This document shows positions 9,605 to 16,757 of a stretch of 35,570 nucleotides of DNA, one piece after another. Origin of the DNA: Chthoniobacterales bacterium (GTDB lineage Bacteria > Verrucomicrobiota > Verrucomicrobiia > Chthoniobacterales > UBA10450); contig JAICUQ010000016.1 of assembly GCA_025935755.1 (NCBI GenBank), positions 1 through 35,570 of the forward strand, read 5' to 3'. The position numbers were made by a program, and so were the translations under genes. How positions within the stretch are numbered: position 1 is the stretch's first letter; each line of letters starts with the position of its first letter. The notes beneath the pieces are model-generated. The model did no database searches. It worked only from the letters and a program-made list of their open reading frames with translations, and was not told the origin of the DNA.

Positions 9605-10054
9605 ATGAACCGCTTCGTGAAAATTTTCGTCCGGGCAAGCGCTCTGCTGCTGATCCTTAAGGCATTGCAGCCTGCAATTTTTGCTTCGGTAGATGACGCG
9701 CAATCGTTTGCGCTGCAAGCTGCCGAACCGTACGTCAAACAAGGTTTCCAGGTGCGCGAGGATTATTGGGGAGGGGACCTTGGTTCTGGAGAGAAGAAAG
9801 CGGTGCGCCAGCAGTTGTTTAAAGGAAACGAATACTGGTTTTGGCTGGGAACCGAAGTCGACAAGGCCAAGGTCTCCGTTCACGTGTACGATTCTGACGG
9901 CAAGCTCGCGGAACAACCCGATAGTTGGGAGAAGGGTCATTTCGCAGCGGCACACGTGATCCCAAAAGCGACTGGCAGTTATTTTATCATTGTAAGCGTG
10001 GAACAATCGCCAGACGAGCGGACGCACTGGGCGCTGGTGTATGGTTTCCGCTAG
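9605..10054 (+). CDS. Small exported protein of unknown function
   Basis: 149 residues starting at the ATG at 9605 (MNRFVKIFVRASALLLILKA...AIFA), a signal peptide of about 27 residues. The mature part contains YVKQGFQVREDYWGGDLG, GNEYWFWLGTE and a C-terminal beta-rich segment (VSVHVYDSDGK, GSYFIIVSVEQS, THWALVYGFR). It could be a small beta-sandwich domain, though I do not recognise the family. It lies between the exported protein at 8800 and the PhoH gene, with gaps of 7 and 33 bp, so all may share a transcript. Confidence 0.75.
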   Translation: MNRFVKIFVRASALLLILKALQPAIFASVDDAQSFALQAAEPYVKQGFQVREDYWGGDLGSGEKKAVRQQLFKGNEYWFWLGTEVDKAKVSVHVYDSDGKLAEQPDSWEKGHFAAAHVIPKATGSYFIIVSVEQSPDERTHWALVYGFR

Positions 10055-10087
10055 TTATAGAATTCGTGGCAACAGCATGCCACGATT

Positions 10088-11062
10088 ATGACTGAATCGC
10101 GGACTTTGCAGTTCGAGAGCCCACGCGCTTTGCAGTCGCTCTATGCGAATGACATCAAGTTGTTAAAGAACCTCGAAGACTCGTTAGGCGTCAAAGTGAC
10201 GACTCGCGAAGGCTGGGTGAAACTGGAAGGCGAGCCGGGTCGGGTAGACAAAGCTCAGCAGGTGTTTCAACAGCTGGAGCAAGCCCGAAAGCAAGGCGTC
10301 GATATTCAGAAACACGAGTTCAATTACACACTCAAAGCCGTGTCCGAAGAACGCGAAGAGAGCCTTGGCGACATTGTTTCGACCAAAATCGTAACCTCTT
10401 CCCGTAAACCTCCTGTCGTACCGAGGAGCGCCACCCAGCGAGCGTACGTAGAGGCGATCCAGAAACATGATGTCGTTTTCGGGATTGGACCGGCGGGCAC
10501 CGGAAAAACTTACCTTGCTGTCGCGATGGCTGTGGCAGCGTTGAAGAAGGAACAAGTGGCTCGTATCATCCTTACACGGCCTGCGGTCGAAGCGGGGGAA
10601 GCACTCGGTTTTCTGCCGGGTGACCTGGAACAAAAGATCCTTCCGTACCTCCGGCCACTGTACGATGCATTACGCGAGATGCTTGAGCCCGAAGAGGTGG
10701 AGCGGGCTGTCGCGCGGCAGACCATTGAGGTGGCGCCGCTCGCCTACATGCGCGGACGTACTTTGAGTAACGCTTTCGTGATTCTTGATGAGGCTCAAAA
10801 CACAACCACTGAGCAAATGTTCATGTTGCTGACACGCATCGGTTTGAATTCAAAATGCGTTGTGACCGGCGACGTCACGCAAATTGATTTGCCGCCTAAC
10901 AAGCGCTCAGGAATGCTTGAGGCCCTCCAGGCCTTGAAGAACGTGCCCGGCATTTCCATGATATACTTCACGGAGCGCGACGTTGTGCGACATGAACTGG
11001 TGCGCGCCATCATCGGCGCGTATCAGACGCATCGCGGGCCCGCCTCAGAATCTCACAACTAA
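10088..11062 (+). CDS. PhoH-family ATPase (YbeZ-like)
   Basis: A cytoplasmic P-loop ATPase linked to RNA and ribosome metabolism in many bacteria. The first 90 or so residues form a KH-like segment (LQSLYANDIKLLKNLEDSLGVKV). The PhoH domain follows, with Walker A GPAGTGKTYLA, ILTRPAVEAGEALGFLPGD, Walker B FVILDEAQN and the arginine-containing LPPNKRSGM. At 324 residues it is the usual size. It ends 4 bp before the HD phosphodiesterase gene. In many genomes phoH, pgpH and ybeY follow one another; no ybeY is seen here. Confidence 0.93.
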   Translation: MTESRTLQFESPRALQSLYANDIKLLKNLEDSLGVKVTTREGWVKLEGEPGRVDKAQQVFQQLEQARKQGVDIQKHEFNYTLKAVSEEREESLGDIVSTKIVTSSRKPPVVPRSATQRAYVEAIQKHDVVFGIGPAGTGKTYLAVAMAVAALKKEQVARIILTRPAVEAGEALGFLPGDLEQKILPYLRPLYDALREMLEPEEVERAVARQTIEVAPLAYMRGRTLSNAFVILDEAQNTTTEQMFMLLTRIGLNSKCVVTGDVTQIDLPPNKRSGMLEALQALKNVPGISMIYFTERDVVRHELVRAIIGAYQTHRGPASESHN

Positions 11063-11066
11063 AAGT

Positions 11067-12710
11067 ATGATGTTCGACTTCTTTAAACGCGGTCGTCTCG
11101 TGAAACGCGGACTCGCTTCGCGAAAGCGGCGGCGTCGCCGCTCACGAAGTGAACTGACGCGGAACCTGGAGTGCTCCCCTCACGTGAAGATATTTATTTT
11201 TGCTCTCTTCGCTGGAGGCCTGGCGTTCCTTGTCTTTAGCGGCAAGCAAGCCGAGCCGACGAAAAATTACGTGATCGCCCTTTTGGTTTTGGCTACTGCG
11301 ATCACACAGCTCTGGATTAACCAGCCAAGAAGCTTCGAGCAAAACTCGCGAATATTCCTCGTCTTCAGCGTTATTTTTGTGCAACTGGCGGTTACAAAAT
11401 TGCTGTTGGTTCTGTGCAACAGCGGGAACTACGGGTTTCTGCGACCAGAGACGGCCGGCTTGATCATGCCGTATGCTTTTGCGCCCTTGGTGCTGAGCGT
11501 CTTGCTTAACCGGCAGCATGGGCTGTACGCCGCATTTTTCGTGAGTCTGTGGAGCAGCATGTTGTTCGGTCCGATCGATGCGCCTCTTTTGATCACCAGC
11601 TTGATCAGCGGATTTACGGCCGTCTCTCTCACGCTCCAAGTGCGGCGGCGCAGTCGATTGATCCGCGCCGGTTTCTTTGTCGGGGTCGCCATCTGGTTCT
11701 TGTCCCTGACGTTCGGTTTGATCGGACCAATCAACTGGTTTTATCCGACCGCTAACGATTGGGGGATGGTTGGAGTGCAAAGCGCTCTTGCCGTTGGAAA
11801 CGGTATTGTGACCGCGATGATCGTGGGCGGCGCGTTGCCGATGCTCGAAAATCTGTTTGGAATCACGACCGATATTTCCTGGCTGGAAGCATCAGATCTC
11901 AATCACCCGTTGTTGCGACGCATGACAATCGAAGCACCGGGCACATATCACCATAGCCTTGTAGTAGCGAACCTCTCCGAAGCCGCGGCGGAAGCCATCG
12001 GAGCGAACGCGACCCTGTGCCGCGTCTGCGCTTATTTTCATGATATCGGCAAACTGGTGAAACCGGAGTACTTCACGGAGAATATGAGCTTCGAGCGAAA
12101 TCCGCACGACGATCTCGCGCCGACGATGAGTGCATTAATCATCATCGCCCACGTCAAAGAGGGTGTGGACCTCGCGCTCAAGCACCGGCTGAATCAACGC
12201 ATTATCGACATCATCCAGGAGCATCATGGCACCTCATTGGTTCGATATTTTTATCAACGCGCACTTCAGCAGCATGAAGACGCACTGGCGGGCGGTAAGA
12301 TAATGAGACTGCGAGAAGACGACGTTCCTGAGGTGCACGAAGAAAGTTTTCGTTACAGCGGACCGAAACCGCAGACGAAGGAAAGCGCGATCGTCAGTCT
12401 TGCCGATGCAATCGAAAGCGCTTCGCGCAGTATAGAGAAACCTACGCCGCAAAAAATCGAGACGCTGGTTACCGAGATCATCGAGGAACGCATCACCGAC
12501 CGGCAATTGGACGAATGCGATCTTACCCTTGGCGAGCTGAAAACGATCGCCGACCGATTCCGGTTCACGCTCATATCGATGTTACACAGCCGCATCGCGT
12601 ATCCGAAGTCGGGACAGAAACATGCAACGTCTCGCGATGAAAGTTTGCGTCCGGACGTAATGGTCGCCACACGAAAGCCGGAAACAGCTCCGCCAGTCTC
12701 GGCGGCATAA
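11067..12710 (+). CDS. PgpH-like membrane HD-domain phosphodiesterase, without the extracellular domain
   Basis: About 547 residues. The N-terminal 30 residues are unusually basic (KRGLASRKRRRRRSRS). Seven or so hydrophobic segments follow (for example IFIFALFAGGLAFLVFSG, YVIALLVLATAITQLWI, LIMPYAFAPLVLSVLL, FFVGVAIWFLSLTFGLIG, GNGIVTAMIVGGALPMLENLF). The cytoplasmic HD domain has HHSLVVANLSEAAAEAIG, the metal-binding HDIGK, and IIQEHHG. This is the 7TMR-HD/PgpH family, whose studied members hydrolyse c-di-AMP. Full-length relatives carry a large extracellular domain near the N-terminus, which is missing here. The frame opens upstream at 10983 inside phoH; ATGs at 11067 and 11070 sit just after the phoH stop. 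Substrate is inference. Confidence 0.88.
   Translation: MMFDFFKRGRLVKRGLASRKRRRRRSRSELTRNLECSPHVKIFIFALFAGGLAFLVFSGKQAEPTKNYVIALLVLATAITQLWINQPRSFEQNSRIFLVFSVIFVQLAVTKLLLVLCNSGNYGFLRPETAGLIMPYAFAPLVLSVLLNRQHGLYAAFFVSLWSSMLFGPIDAPLLITSLISGFTAVSLTLQVRRRSRLIRAGFFVGVAIWFLSLTFGLIGPINWFYPTANDWGMVGVQSALAVGNGIVTAMIVGGALPMLENLFGITTDISWLEASDLNHPLLRRMTIEAPGTYHHSLVVANLSEAAAEAIGANATLCRVCAYFHDIGKLVKPEYFTENMSFERNPHDDLAPTMSALIIIAHVKEGVDLALKHRLNQRIIDIIQEHHGTSLVRYFYQRALQQHEDALAGGKIMRLREDDVPEVHEESFRYSGPKPQTKESAIVSLADAIESASRSIEKPTPQKIETLVTEIIEERITDRQLDECDLTLGELKTIADRFRFTLISMLHSRIAYPKSGQKHATSRDESLRPDVMVATRKPETAPPVSAA
11117..11148. repeat. Palindrome inside the 5' end of the PgpH-like gene
   Basis: AGCGGCG, loop GCGT, CGCCGCT (11125-11142), enclosed by TTCG and CGAA. 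It encodes much of the Arg-rich tail RKRRRRRSRS. It resembles the GC-rich palindromes at 4434 and 28889, which suggests the tail derives from an inserted repeat, but chance in a GC-rich Arg run cannot be excluded. Confidence 0.45.
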
Positions 12711-12719
12711 GCCATAGCA

Positions 12720-12951
12720 GAAAGCTCCCGAGCACGGGCGGGCCTAACGACAAAGAACCGGTTCCACCGCTGCCGACAGCCAGCGTGGCGAACTTTCAAA
12801 TATGGGTCAGCGCCGCCGGCAGACGTTGGCTCGGGCGCATACTGTTTTACGGCCTAACGGCACAAGGTGAGCTGCTGCCACCGAGAGCGTCGGTCGGGGG
12901 CAGGTGAGAGCGTGAGCTCGATCACATGGTTAGGGCTTGCGCGCGACCGAC
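12720..12951. other. Non-coding convergent gap with several stable inverted repeats
   Basis: The 279 bp between the PgpH-like gene and nuoC hold no convincing gene. Inverted repeats include CCACCGCTG with CAGCGTGG (about 12770-12795), GCGCC with GGCGC around 12812-12840, and a perfect GTCGGTCG (12889-12896) with CGACCGAC (12944-12951) enclosing GAGC GTGA GCTC (12908-12919). It could be a bidirectional terminator region or a structured RNA. I found no signature of RNase P RNA, SRP RNA, tmRNA or tRNA. Two copies of GCCTAACG lie here (12742, 12852). Confidence 0.35.
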
Positions 12952-12989
12952 AGGGATGCGTGTCTTACAAGGCGGAAACCTCTTGATAA

Positions 12990-13565
12990 TTACAGTTCCT
13001 TCGGGTGCGCGCGAGGTTCGCGATCTTTTGAACCTGCGGTACTTGGAACGGTGACGAAGGGGCCGCCTTCGAGCGGGGTGACCTTGGTGAACGCGACGTC
13101 GGGCAGATCACTTGGCAATCCTGCGAGCGGAAAATCTTTTCGCAACGGGAAGAAAGGGTAGCCGTCCCACATCAAAATGCGACGGAGATCCGGGTGCCCG
13201 TTGAACTTGATGCCCATCATGTCGTAAATCTCGCGCTCATGCCAGTCAGCTGTCGGCCAGATGTCTGAAACGGTATCGGCTGCGCCGACATCTTCCGAGA
13301 GTTTCAACTTCAATCGGAGGTGGAGAGCATGCGGCATCGAGTAAAAGTGGTACACGATTTCAAATCGCGGCTCTTCACCGAAATTGTCGATACTGGTGAT
13401 ATCCAGCAGGTAGTCGAACGAAAGATCGTTCCGGCAGAATCTTGCGATGTCGCGGAGATCTGATGCCTGAACCGCGTAAGTTATCTCGCCGCGAAACTCC
13501 GCCTTATGTTGGAGTTTATCGCCTAACGAGCTCTCGAGTTTATTAAAAACGTTCTGCTCGGTCAT
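12990..13565 (-). CDS. nuoC: NADH-quinone oxidoreductase subunit C
   Basis: NuoC is a peripheral-arm subunit of complex I that links the iron-sulfur subunits near the quinone site. The 191-residue protein contains the 30-kDa-subunit signature (WHEREIYDMMGIKFNGHPDLRRIL) and DGYPFFPLRKDFPL. The start at 13565 (MTEQNVFNKLESSLGDK) is preferred, because the in-frame ATG at 13586 lies within the end of a dispersed repeat. It follows nuoB on the same strand after 120 bp. No nuoD follows; the next gene is convergent. It is not fused to NuoD. Confidence 0.95.
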   Translation of the reverse strand: MTEQNVFNKLESSLGDKLQHKAEFRGEITYAVQASDLRDIARFCRNDLSFDYLLDITSIDNFGEEPRFEIVYHFYSMPHALHLRLKLKLSEDVGAADTVSDIWPTADWHEREIYDMMGIKFNGHPDLRRILMWDGYPFFPLRKDFPLAGLPSDLPDVAFTKVTPLEGGPFVTVPSTAGSKDREPRAHPKEL

Positions 13566-13581
13566 AGAACACGAATGTGCA

Positions 13582-13673
13582 GTCATTCTGAGCGGAGCGG
13601 AGCGAAGTCGAAGAATCGCGGAATGAAAACGAAGGGTTACGCACCGGGACCCCTCGACTTCGCCCGGGATGAC
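13582..13673. repeat. Dispersed inverted-end repeat, copy C
   Basis: It starts GTCATTCTGAGCGG and ends CGCCCGGGATGAC, with inner AAGTCGAAGAATCGCGGAA and CCTCGACTTCG segments matching copies A and B. It fills most of the nuoB-nuoC gap. Its left end is 16 bp upstream of the nuoC start and supplies an in-frame upstream ATG at 13586. Confidence 0.75.
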
Positions 13674-13685
13674 GTGCTGGTATCT

Positions 13686-14222
13686 TCATGCCATGGCTTC
13701 TTCCAATTTTTCAGCCAGGCGTGGCTGTTGATCCCTGAACGCGGGTTGGCCTGAAATTTTTTCCTGCAATTTCATCAAGCCGGCAAGCAACGCTTCCGGG
13801 CGGGGCGGACAGCCAGAGATGTAAACGTCGACAGGCAACAGCTGATCAATCCCCTGGAGCACGGCGTACGAGCGGTACATTCCGCCGGTCGACGCGCACG
13901 CGCCCATGGCGATTACCCATTTTGGTTCGGGCATTTGCTCATAGATCCGTTTTACGGCAAGCGCCATTTTGTACGTGACGGTTCCTGCGACGATCATCAC
14001 GTCACATTGACGGGGCGAGAAGCGCATGACTTCCGCGCCGAAGCGGGAAATATCAAATCGCGAAGCAGCAGTGGCCATCAACTCAATGGCGCAACAGGCC
14101 AAACCCATCGGCATCGGCCAAAGCGAATTCTTCCGCACCCAGTTGAGAGCGGCATCGAACCGTGTGAAAATGACGTTGCCTTCGATCTTCGAATCGTAGG
14201 CCGTTGCGCGCGTTTCCGGCAT
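13686..14222 (-). CDS. nuoB: NADH-quinone oxidoreductase subunit B
   Basis: NuoB carries the N2 iron-sulfur cluster of complex I. The 178-residue protein shows [11 protein letters not shown] with the tandem Cys pair, [27 protein letters not shown] and [11 protein letters not shown], giving the full set of N2 cysteines. The start at 14222 is followed by a segment of normal length ([22 protein letters not shown]). No nuoA lies upstream: the 186-bp region to the divergent sat-cysC gene holds no subunit A. The pair nuoB-nuoC therefore stands apart from the rest of the complex I genes. Confidence 0.97.
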   Translation of the reverse strand: MPETRATAYDSKIEGNVIFTRFDAALNWVRKNSLWPMPMGLACCAIELMATAASRFDISRFGAEVMRFSPRQCDVMIVAGTVTYKMALAVKRIYEQMPEPKWVIAMGACASTGGMYRSYAVLQGIDQLLPVDVYISGCPPRPEALLAGLMKLQEKISGQPAFRDQQPRLAEKLEEAMA

Positions 14223-14298
14223 AGTCGAACACTAAGGTTCCGTCCGGGAGGCGCAACCGGAAACCCTGCCTGCAGATTGATTGACATGGATGAAACAC

Positions 14299-14343
14299 AG
14301 ATTACGGAAAAGAAGGAACCACCGCGCTGAATCTCCGTAATTC
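14299..14343. repeat. Imperfect palindrome between nuoB and sat-cysC
   Basis: AGATTACGGA (14299-14308) faces TCCGTAATTC (14334-14343) across 25 bp. It resembles the dispersed AGATTACG/CGTAATCT repeats I remember from related genomes, an impression I could not check. It lies in the divergent promoter region of nuoB and sat-cysC. I saw no riboswitch that I could name in the surrounding 186 bp. Confidence 0.4.
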
Positions 14344-14408
14344 TCTTAATAGGCGCGCACGGTAAACCACACGACAGATGGTATTCAGATGCGCGCATCT
14401 TTCGCTTT

Positions 14409-16181
14409 ATGAACATAAATAGCCCAAAATCTCACGGCCACCTGATCGCGCCCCATGGCGGCGAACTGGTAGACCTCAAGCTCGCTGCGGAAAATGCCGC
14501 CGAACTCAAGGCACGCTCCAAAGACTTCCCCTCCTGGGACCTGACCAGCCGTCAGATTCGCGATCTCGAGCTCCTGCTGAGCGGCGGTTTCTCGCCGCTG
14601 CGAGGTTTCATGAAGCGCGACGAGTATGAGCGCGTCTGCCACGAGATGAGACTGAGCAGCGGTTTGGTTTGGCCGATTCCGATTACGCTCGATGTACCGG
14701 AGGCATTTGCGAAATCACTAAAACCCGGGAGCAGCAAGATTGCGCTGCGTGACTCCGAAGGTGTGATGCTAGCGGTGTTGTATGTGGATGATGTGTGGCA
14801 GCCGGACCGCAAAGCCGAAGCGGAAGCCGTATTCGGGACGACCAGTAAAGTACATCCCGGTGTCGATTATCTTCTGAACAAGGCGCATGGCTGGTATGTG
14901 GGCGGACGCGTGGAAGGTTTGCAGCTACCGACCCATTACGATTTCCGCACACTCCGGCTCACACCGGCGGATTTGCGTGCGGAATTCATCCGGCTCGGAT
15001 GGCGCCGGATCGTCGGGTTCCAGACGCGCAACCCGATGCATCGCGCGCATGTCGAATTGACGTTTCGTGCGGCAAGCCAGGCCGAAGCCAGCCTTCTGAT
15101 TCATCCGTCCGTTGGAATGACGCGGCCCGGTGATGTGGACTATTTCACGCGCGTTCGCTGTTATCAGTTGCTTGTATCCAAATATCCGCGAGGCACCGCC
15201 AAGCTCGCTCTGTTGCCGTTAGCGATGCGAATGGGCGGACCGCGGGAAGCGGTGTGGCACGCGTTGATCCGAAAAAATCATGGCTGCTCGCACTTCATTG
15301 TCGGCCGCGATCATGCCGGCCCGGGCAAGGACGCCGACGGCAAATCATTTTACGGACCGTACGAAGCGCAGGATCTCTTCCGCAAATACCAAGCAGAGAT
15401 CGGCGTCGAGATGGTGCCGTTTCAGATGATGGTCTATGTGGAAGATAGAGATAAATATTTCCCCGAAAACGAAGTGCCCCCCGGCTCGCGCGTGCTCAAT
15501 CTCTCGGGCACAGAATTGCGCCGACGCTTAACAGACGGTCGCGAAATCCCTGCCTGGTTCACTTTCCCTGAAATATCCCGCGAGCTGCGGCGTACCTTTG
15601 CACCTCGGCACAAACAGGGATTGACGGTGTTTTTCACCGGACTTTCCGGCGCAGGCAAATCGACGATTGCGAATGTGCTCCTGATTAAATTCCTCGAAAT
15701 GGGTGGCAGGCCGGTGACATTGCTCGACGGGGATTTGGTGCGAAAACATCTCTCTTCAGAGCTCGGTTTTTCCAAGGAACACCGCGACATCAACATCCGC
15801 CGGATTGGTTATGTCGCGTCCGAGATTACCAAAAATGGCGGCATCGCGATCTGCGCGCCGATCGCCCCCTACGATTCGACTCGCAAAGACGTGCGGGCGA
15901 TGATTGAGCCATTCGGTGGCTTTATCCTGGTGCACCTTTCCACGCCAGTGGAAGTGTGTGAGCAGCGCGACCGGAAAGGTCTGTACGCCAAAGCGCGCGC
16001 GGGCATCTTGAAGGAATTCACGGGAATTTCCGATCCCTACGAAGAGCCGCCGGACGCCGAAGTTAAAATAGACACTGGGGAGTTGTCTCCGGAGGAGGCT
16101 GCTCAAGAAATTATTTTGCATTTGGAACGCGAGGGCTTTGTCGGAATCAACGGCGGCGCGCCAGAGTCCACTTCCACCTAA
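14409..16181 (+). CDS. Bifunctional sulfate adenylyltransferase / adenylylsulfate kinase
   Basis: It activates sulfate to APS and then PAPS for assimilation or sulfonation. Residues about 1-395 are the ATP sulfurylase: FSPLRGFM, the active-site QTRNPMHRAH, GRDHAGPG and LNLSGTELRRRL. Residues about 405-590 are the APS kinase: P-loop FFTGLSGAGKST, LLDGDLVRKHL, RRIGYVASEI, CAPIAPYDSTR and GISDPYEEP. Both active sites look intact, unlike the regulatory C-terminal domain of fungal enzymes. The order Sat-CysC in one chain replaces the cysDNC arrangement. The ATG at 14409 starts MNINSPKSHGHLIAPHGG, matching family N-termini. No other sulfate genes are adjacent. Confidence 0.95.
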   Translation: MNINSPKSHGHLIAPHGGELVDLKLAAENAAELKARSKDFPSWDLTSRQIRDLELLLSGGFSPLRGFMKRDEYERVCHEMRLSSGLVWPIPITLDVPEAFAKSLKPGSSKIALRDSEGVMLAVLYVDDVWQPDRKAEAEAVFGTTSKVHPGVDYLLNKAHGWYVGGRVEGLQLPTHYDFRTLRLTPADLRAEFIRLGWRRIVGFQTRNPMHRAHVELTFRAASQAEASLLIHPSVGMTRPGDVDYFTRVRCYQLLVSKYPRGTAKLALLPLAMRMGGPREAVWHALIRKNHGCSHFIVGRDHAGPGKDADGKSFYGPYEAQDLFRKYQAEIGVEMVPFQMMVYVEDRDKYFPENEVPPGSRVLNLSGTELRRRLTDGREIPAWFTFPEISRELRRTFAPRHKQGLTVFFTGLSGAGKSTIANVLLIKFLEMGGRPVTLLDGDLVRKHLSSELGFSKEHRDINIRRIGYVASEITKNGGIAICAPIAPYDSTRKDVRAMIEPFGGFILVHLSTPVEVCEQRDRKGLYAKARAGILKEFTGISDPYEEPPDAEVKIDTGELSPEEAAQEIILHLEREGFVGINGGAPESTST

Positions 16182-16191
16182 GTAGCGCGCG

Positions 16192-16262
16192 GCACTGCGC
16201 CCCGCCTGCAACGCTGTAGCACTGCGGGCCGTGTAGGTCGACGTGCCCCGACGTCGCGGGAC
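16192..16262. repeat. GC-rich repeat-like spacer
   Basis: The 124-bp gap between sat-cysC and the GNAT gene contains GTAGGTCGACGT with a hairpin CGACGT, loop GCCCCG, ACGTCG (about 16239-16256), and upstream GCACTGCGCCCCGCC. It looks like part of a dispersed palindromic repeat. No gene is seen in it. Confidence 0.35.
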
Positions 16263-16305
16263 TCGCCCTGCCAGGCCATTCAAGACGTGCTATGTCTGTG
16301 CGGCG

Positions 16306-16746
16306 ATGGGTACCACGATTCGCAACGCGAAATTAACCGATGCGGCACCGCTTGCCCGGCTGATGTGCGAGCTGGGCTATGAAACAACAAAATCGGAGAT
16401 GGAGATGCGCCTGGGACGCATTGCGGCCGATGACCGGTATAGGACATTTGTAGCGATGCAAGATGGCGAAGTCTGCGGAATGATCGGGACACTTACGACG
16501 CCGAGCTATGAGCATAACGATTACGGCGGCCGAATTCTTGCCGTTGTCACATCGAAGAGAAAACGCCGTCACGGAATTGGCCGCGCCCTGATTTTAGCGG
16601 CCGAGAAAGATTTTACCAAAAGAGGAGTCAAGCGTGTCGCTTTGAACGCGCGGCTAACACGCGACGATGCGCATAGGTTTTACGAATCACTTGGTTACGA
16701 GCGAAATGGCTGGCGATTCGTGAAGCAACTTCCGGCGGGGGATTGA
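16306..16746 (+). CDS. GNAT-family N-acetyltransferase
   Basis: 146 residues with the acetyl-CoA fold: an N-terminal IRNAKLTDAAPLARLMCELGY strand-helix unit, the central strand GGRILAVVTSKRKRRHGIGRAL with the R/Q-x-x-G-x-G/A type pyrophosphate loop (RRHGIG), and ALNARLTRDDAHRFYESLGYERNG, the usual C-terminal signature. The frame is open from 16243, but the upstream residues come from repeat-like sequence, so the ATG at 16306 (MGTTIRNAKLTDA) is chosen. The stop lies 11 bp before the TonB-dependent receptor start, so the genes may be cotranscribed. The substrate is unknown. Confidence 0.9.
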   Translation: MGTTIRNAKLTDAAPLARLMCELGYETTKSEMEMRLGRIAADDRYRTFVAMQDGEVCGMIGTLTTPSYEHNDYGGRILAVVTSKRKRRHGIGRALILAAEKDFTKRGVKRVALNARLTRDDAHRFYESLGYERNGWRFVKQLPAGD

Positions 16747-16757
16747 TCGGGCTCGAC

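Noticed and set aside
12711-12902. Small open frame after the PgpH-like gene (HSRKLPSTGGPNDKEP...)
   Set aside because: It has no start codon after the preceding stop, no recognisable motif and overlaps inverted repeats; a YbeY fold motif was looked for and not found.
12742-12935. Integron attC site (GCCTAAC with GTTAGGG)
   Set aside because: The inverted ends match at only 6 of 7 bases, the inner arms do not pair in attC fashion, no integrase is present, and the same word occurs within many ordinary genes.
14223-14408. Riboswitch upstream of sat-cysC or nuoB
   Set aside because: GGTTTCCG/CGGAACC-like pairing can be drawn, but no conserved riboswitch core could be recognised.
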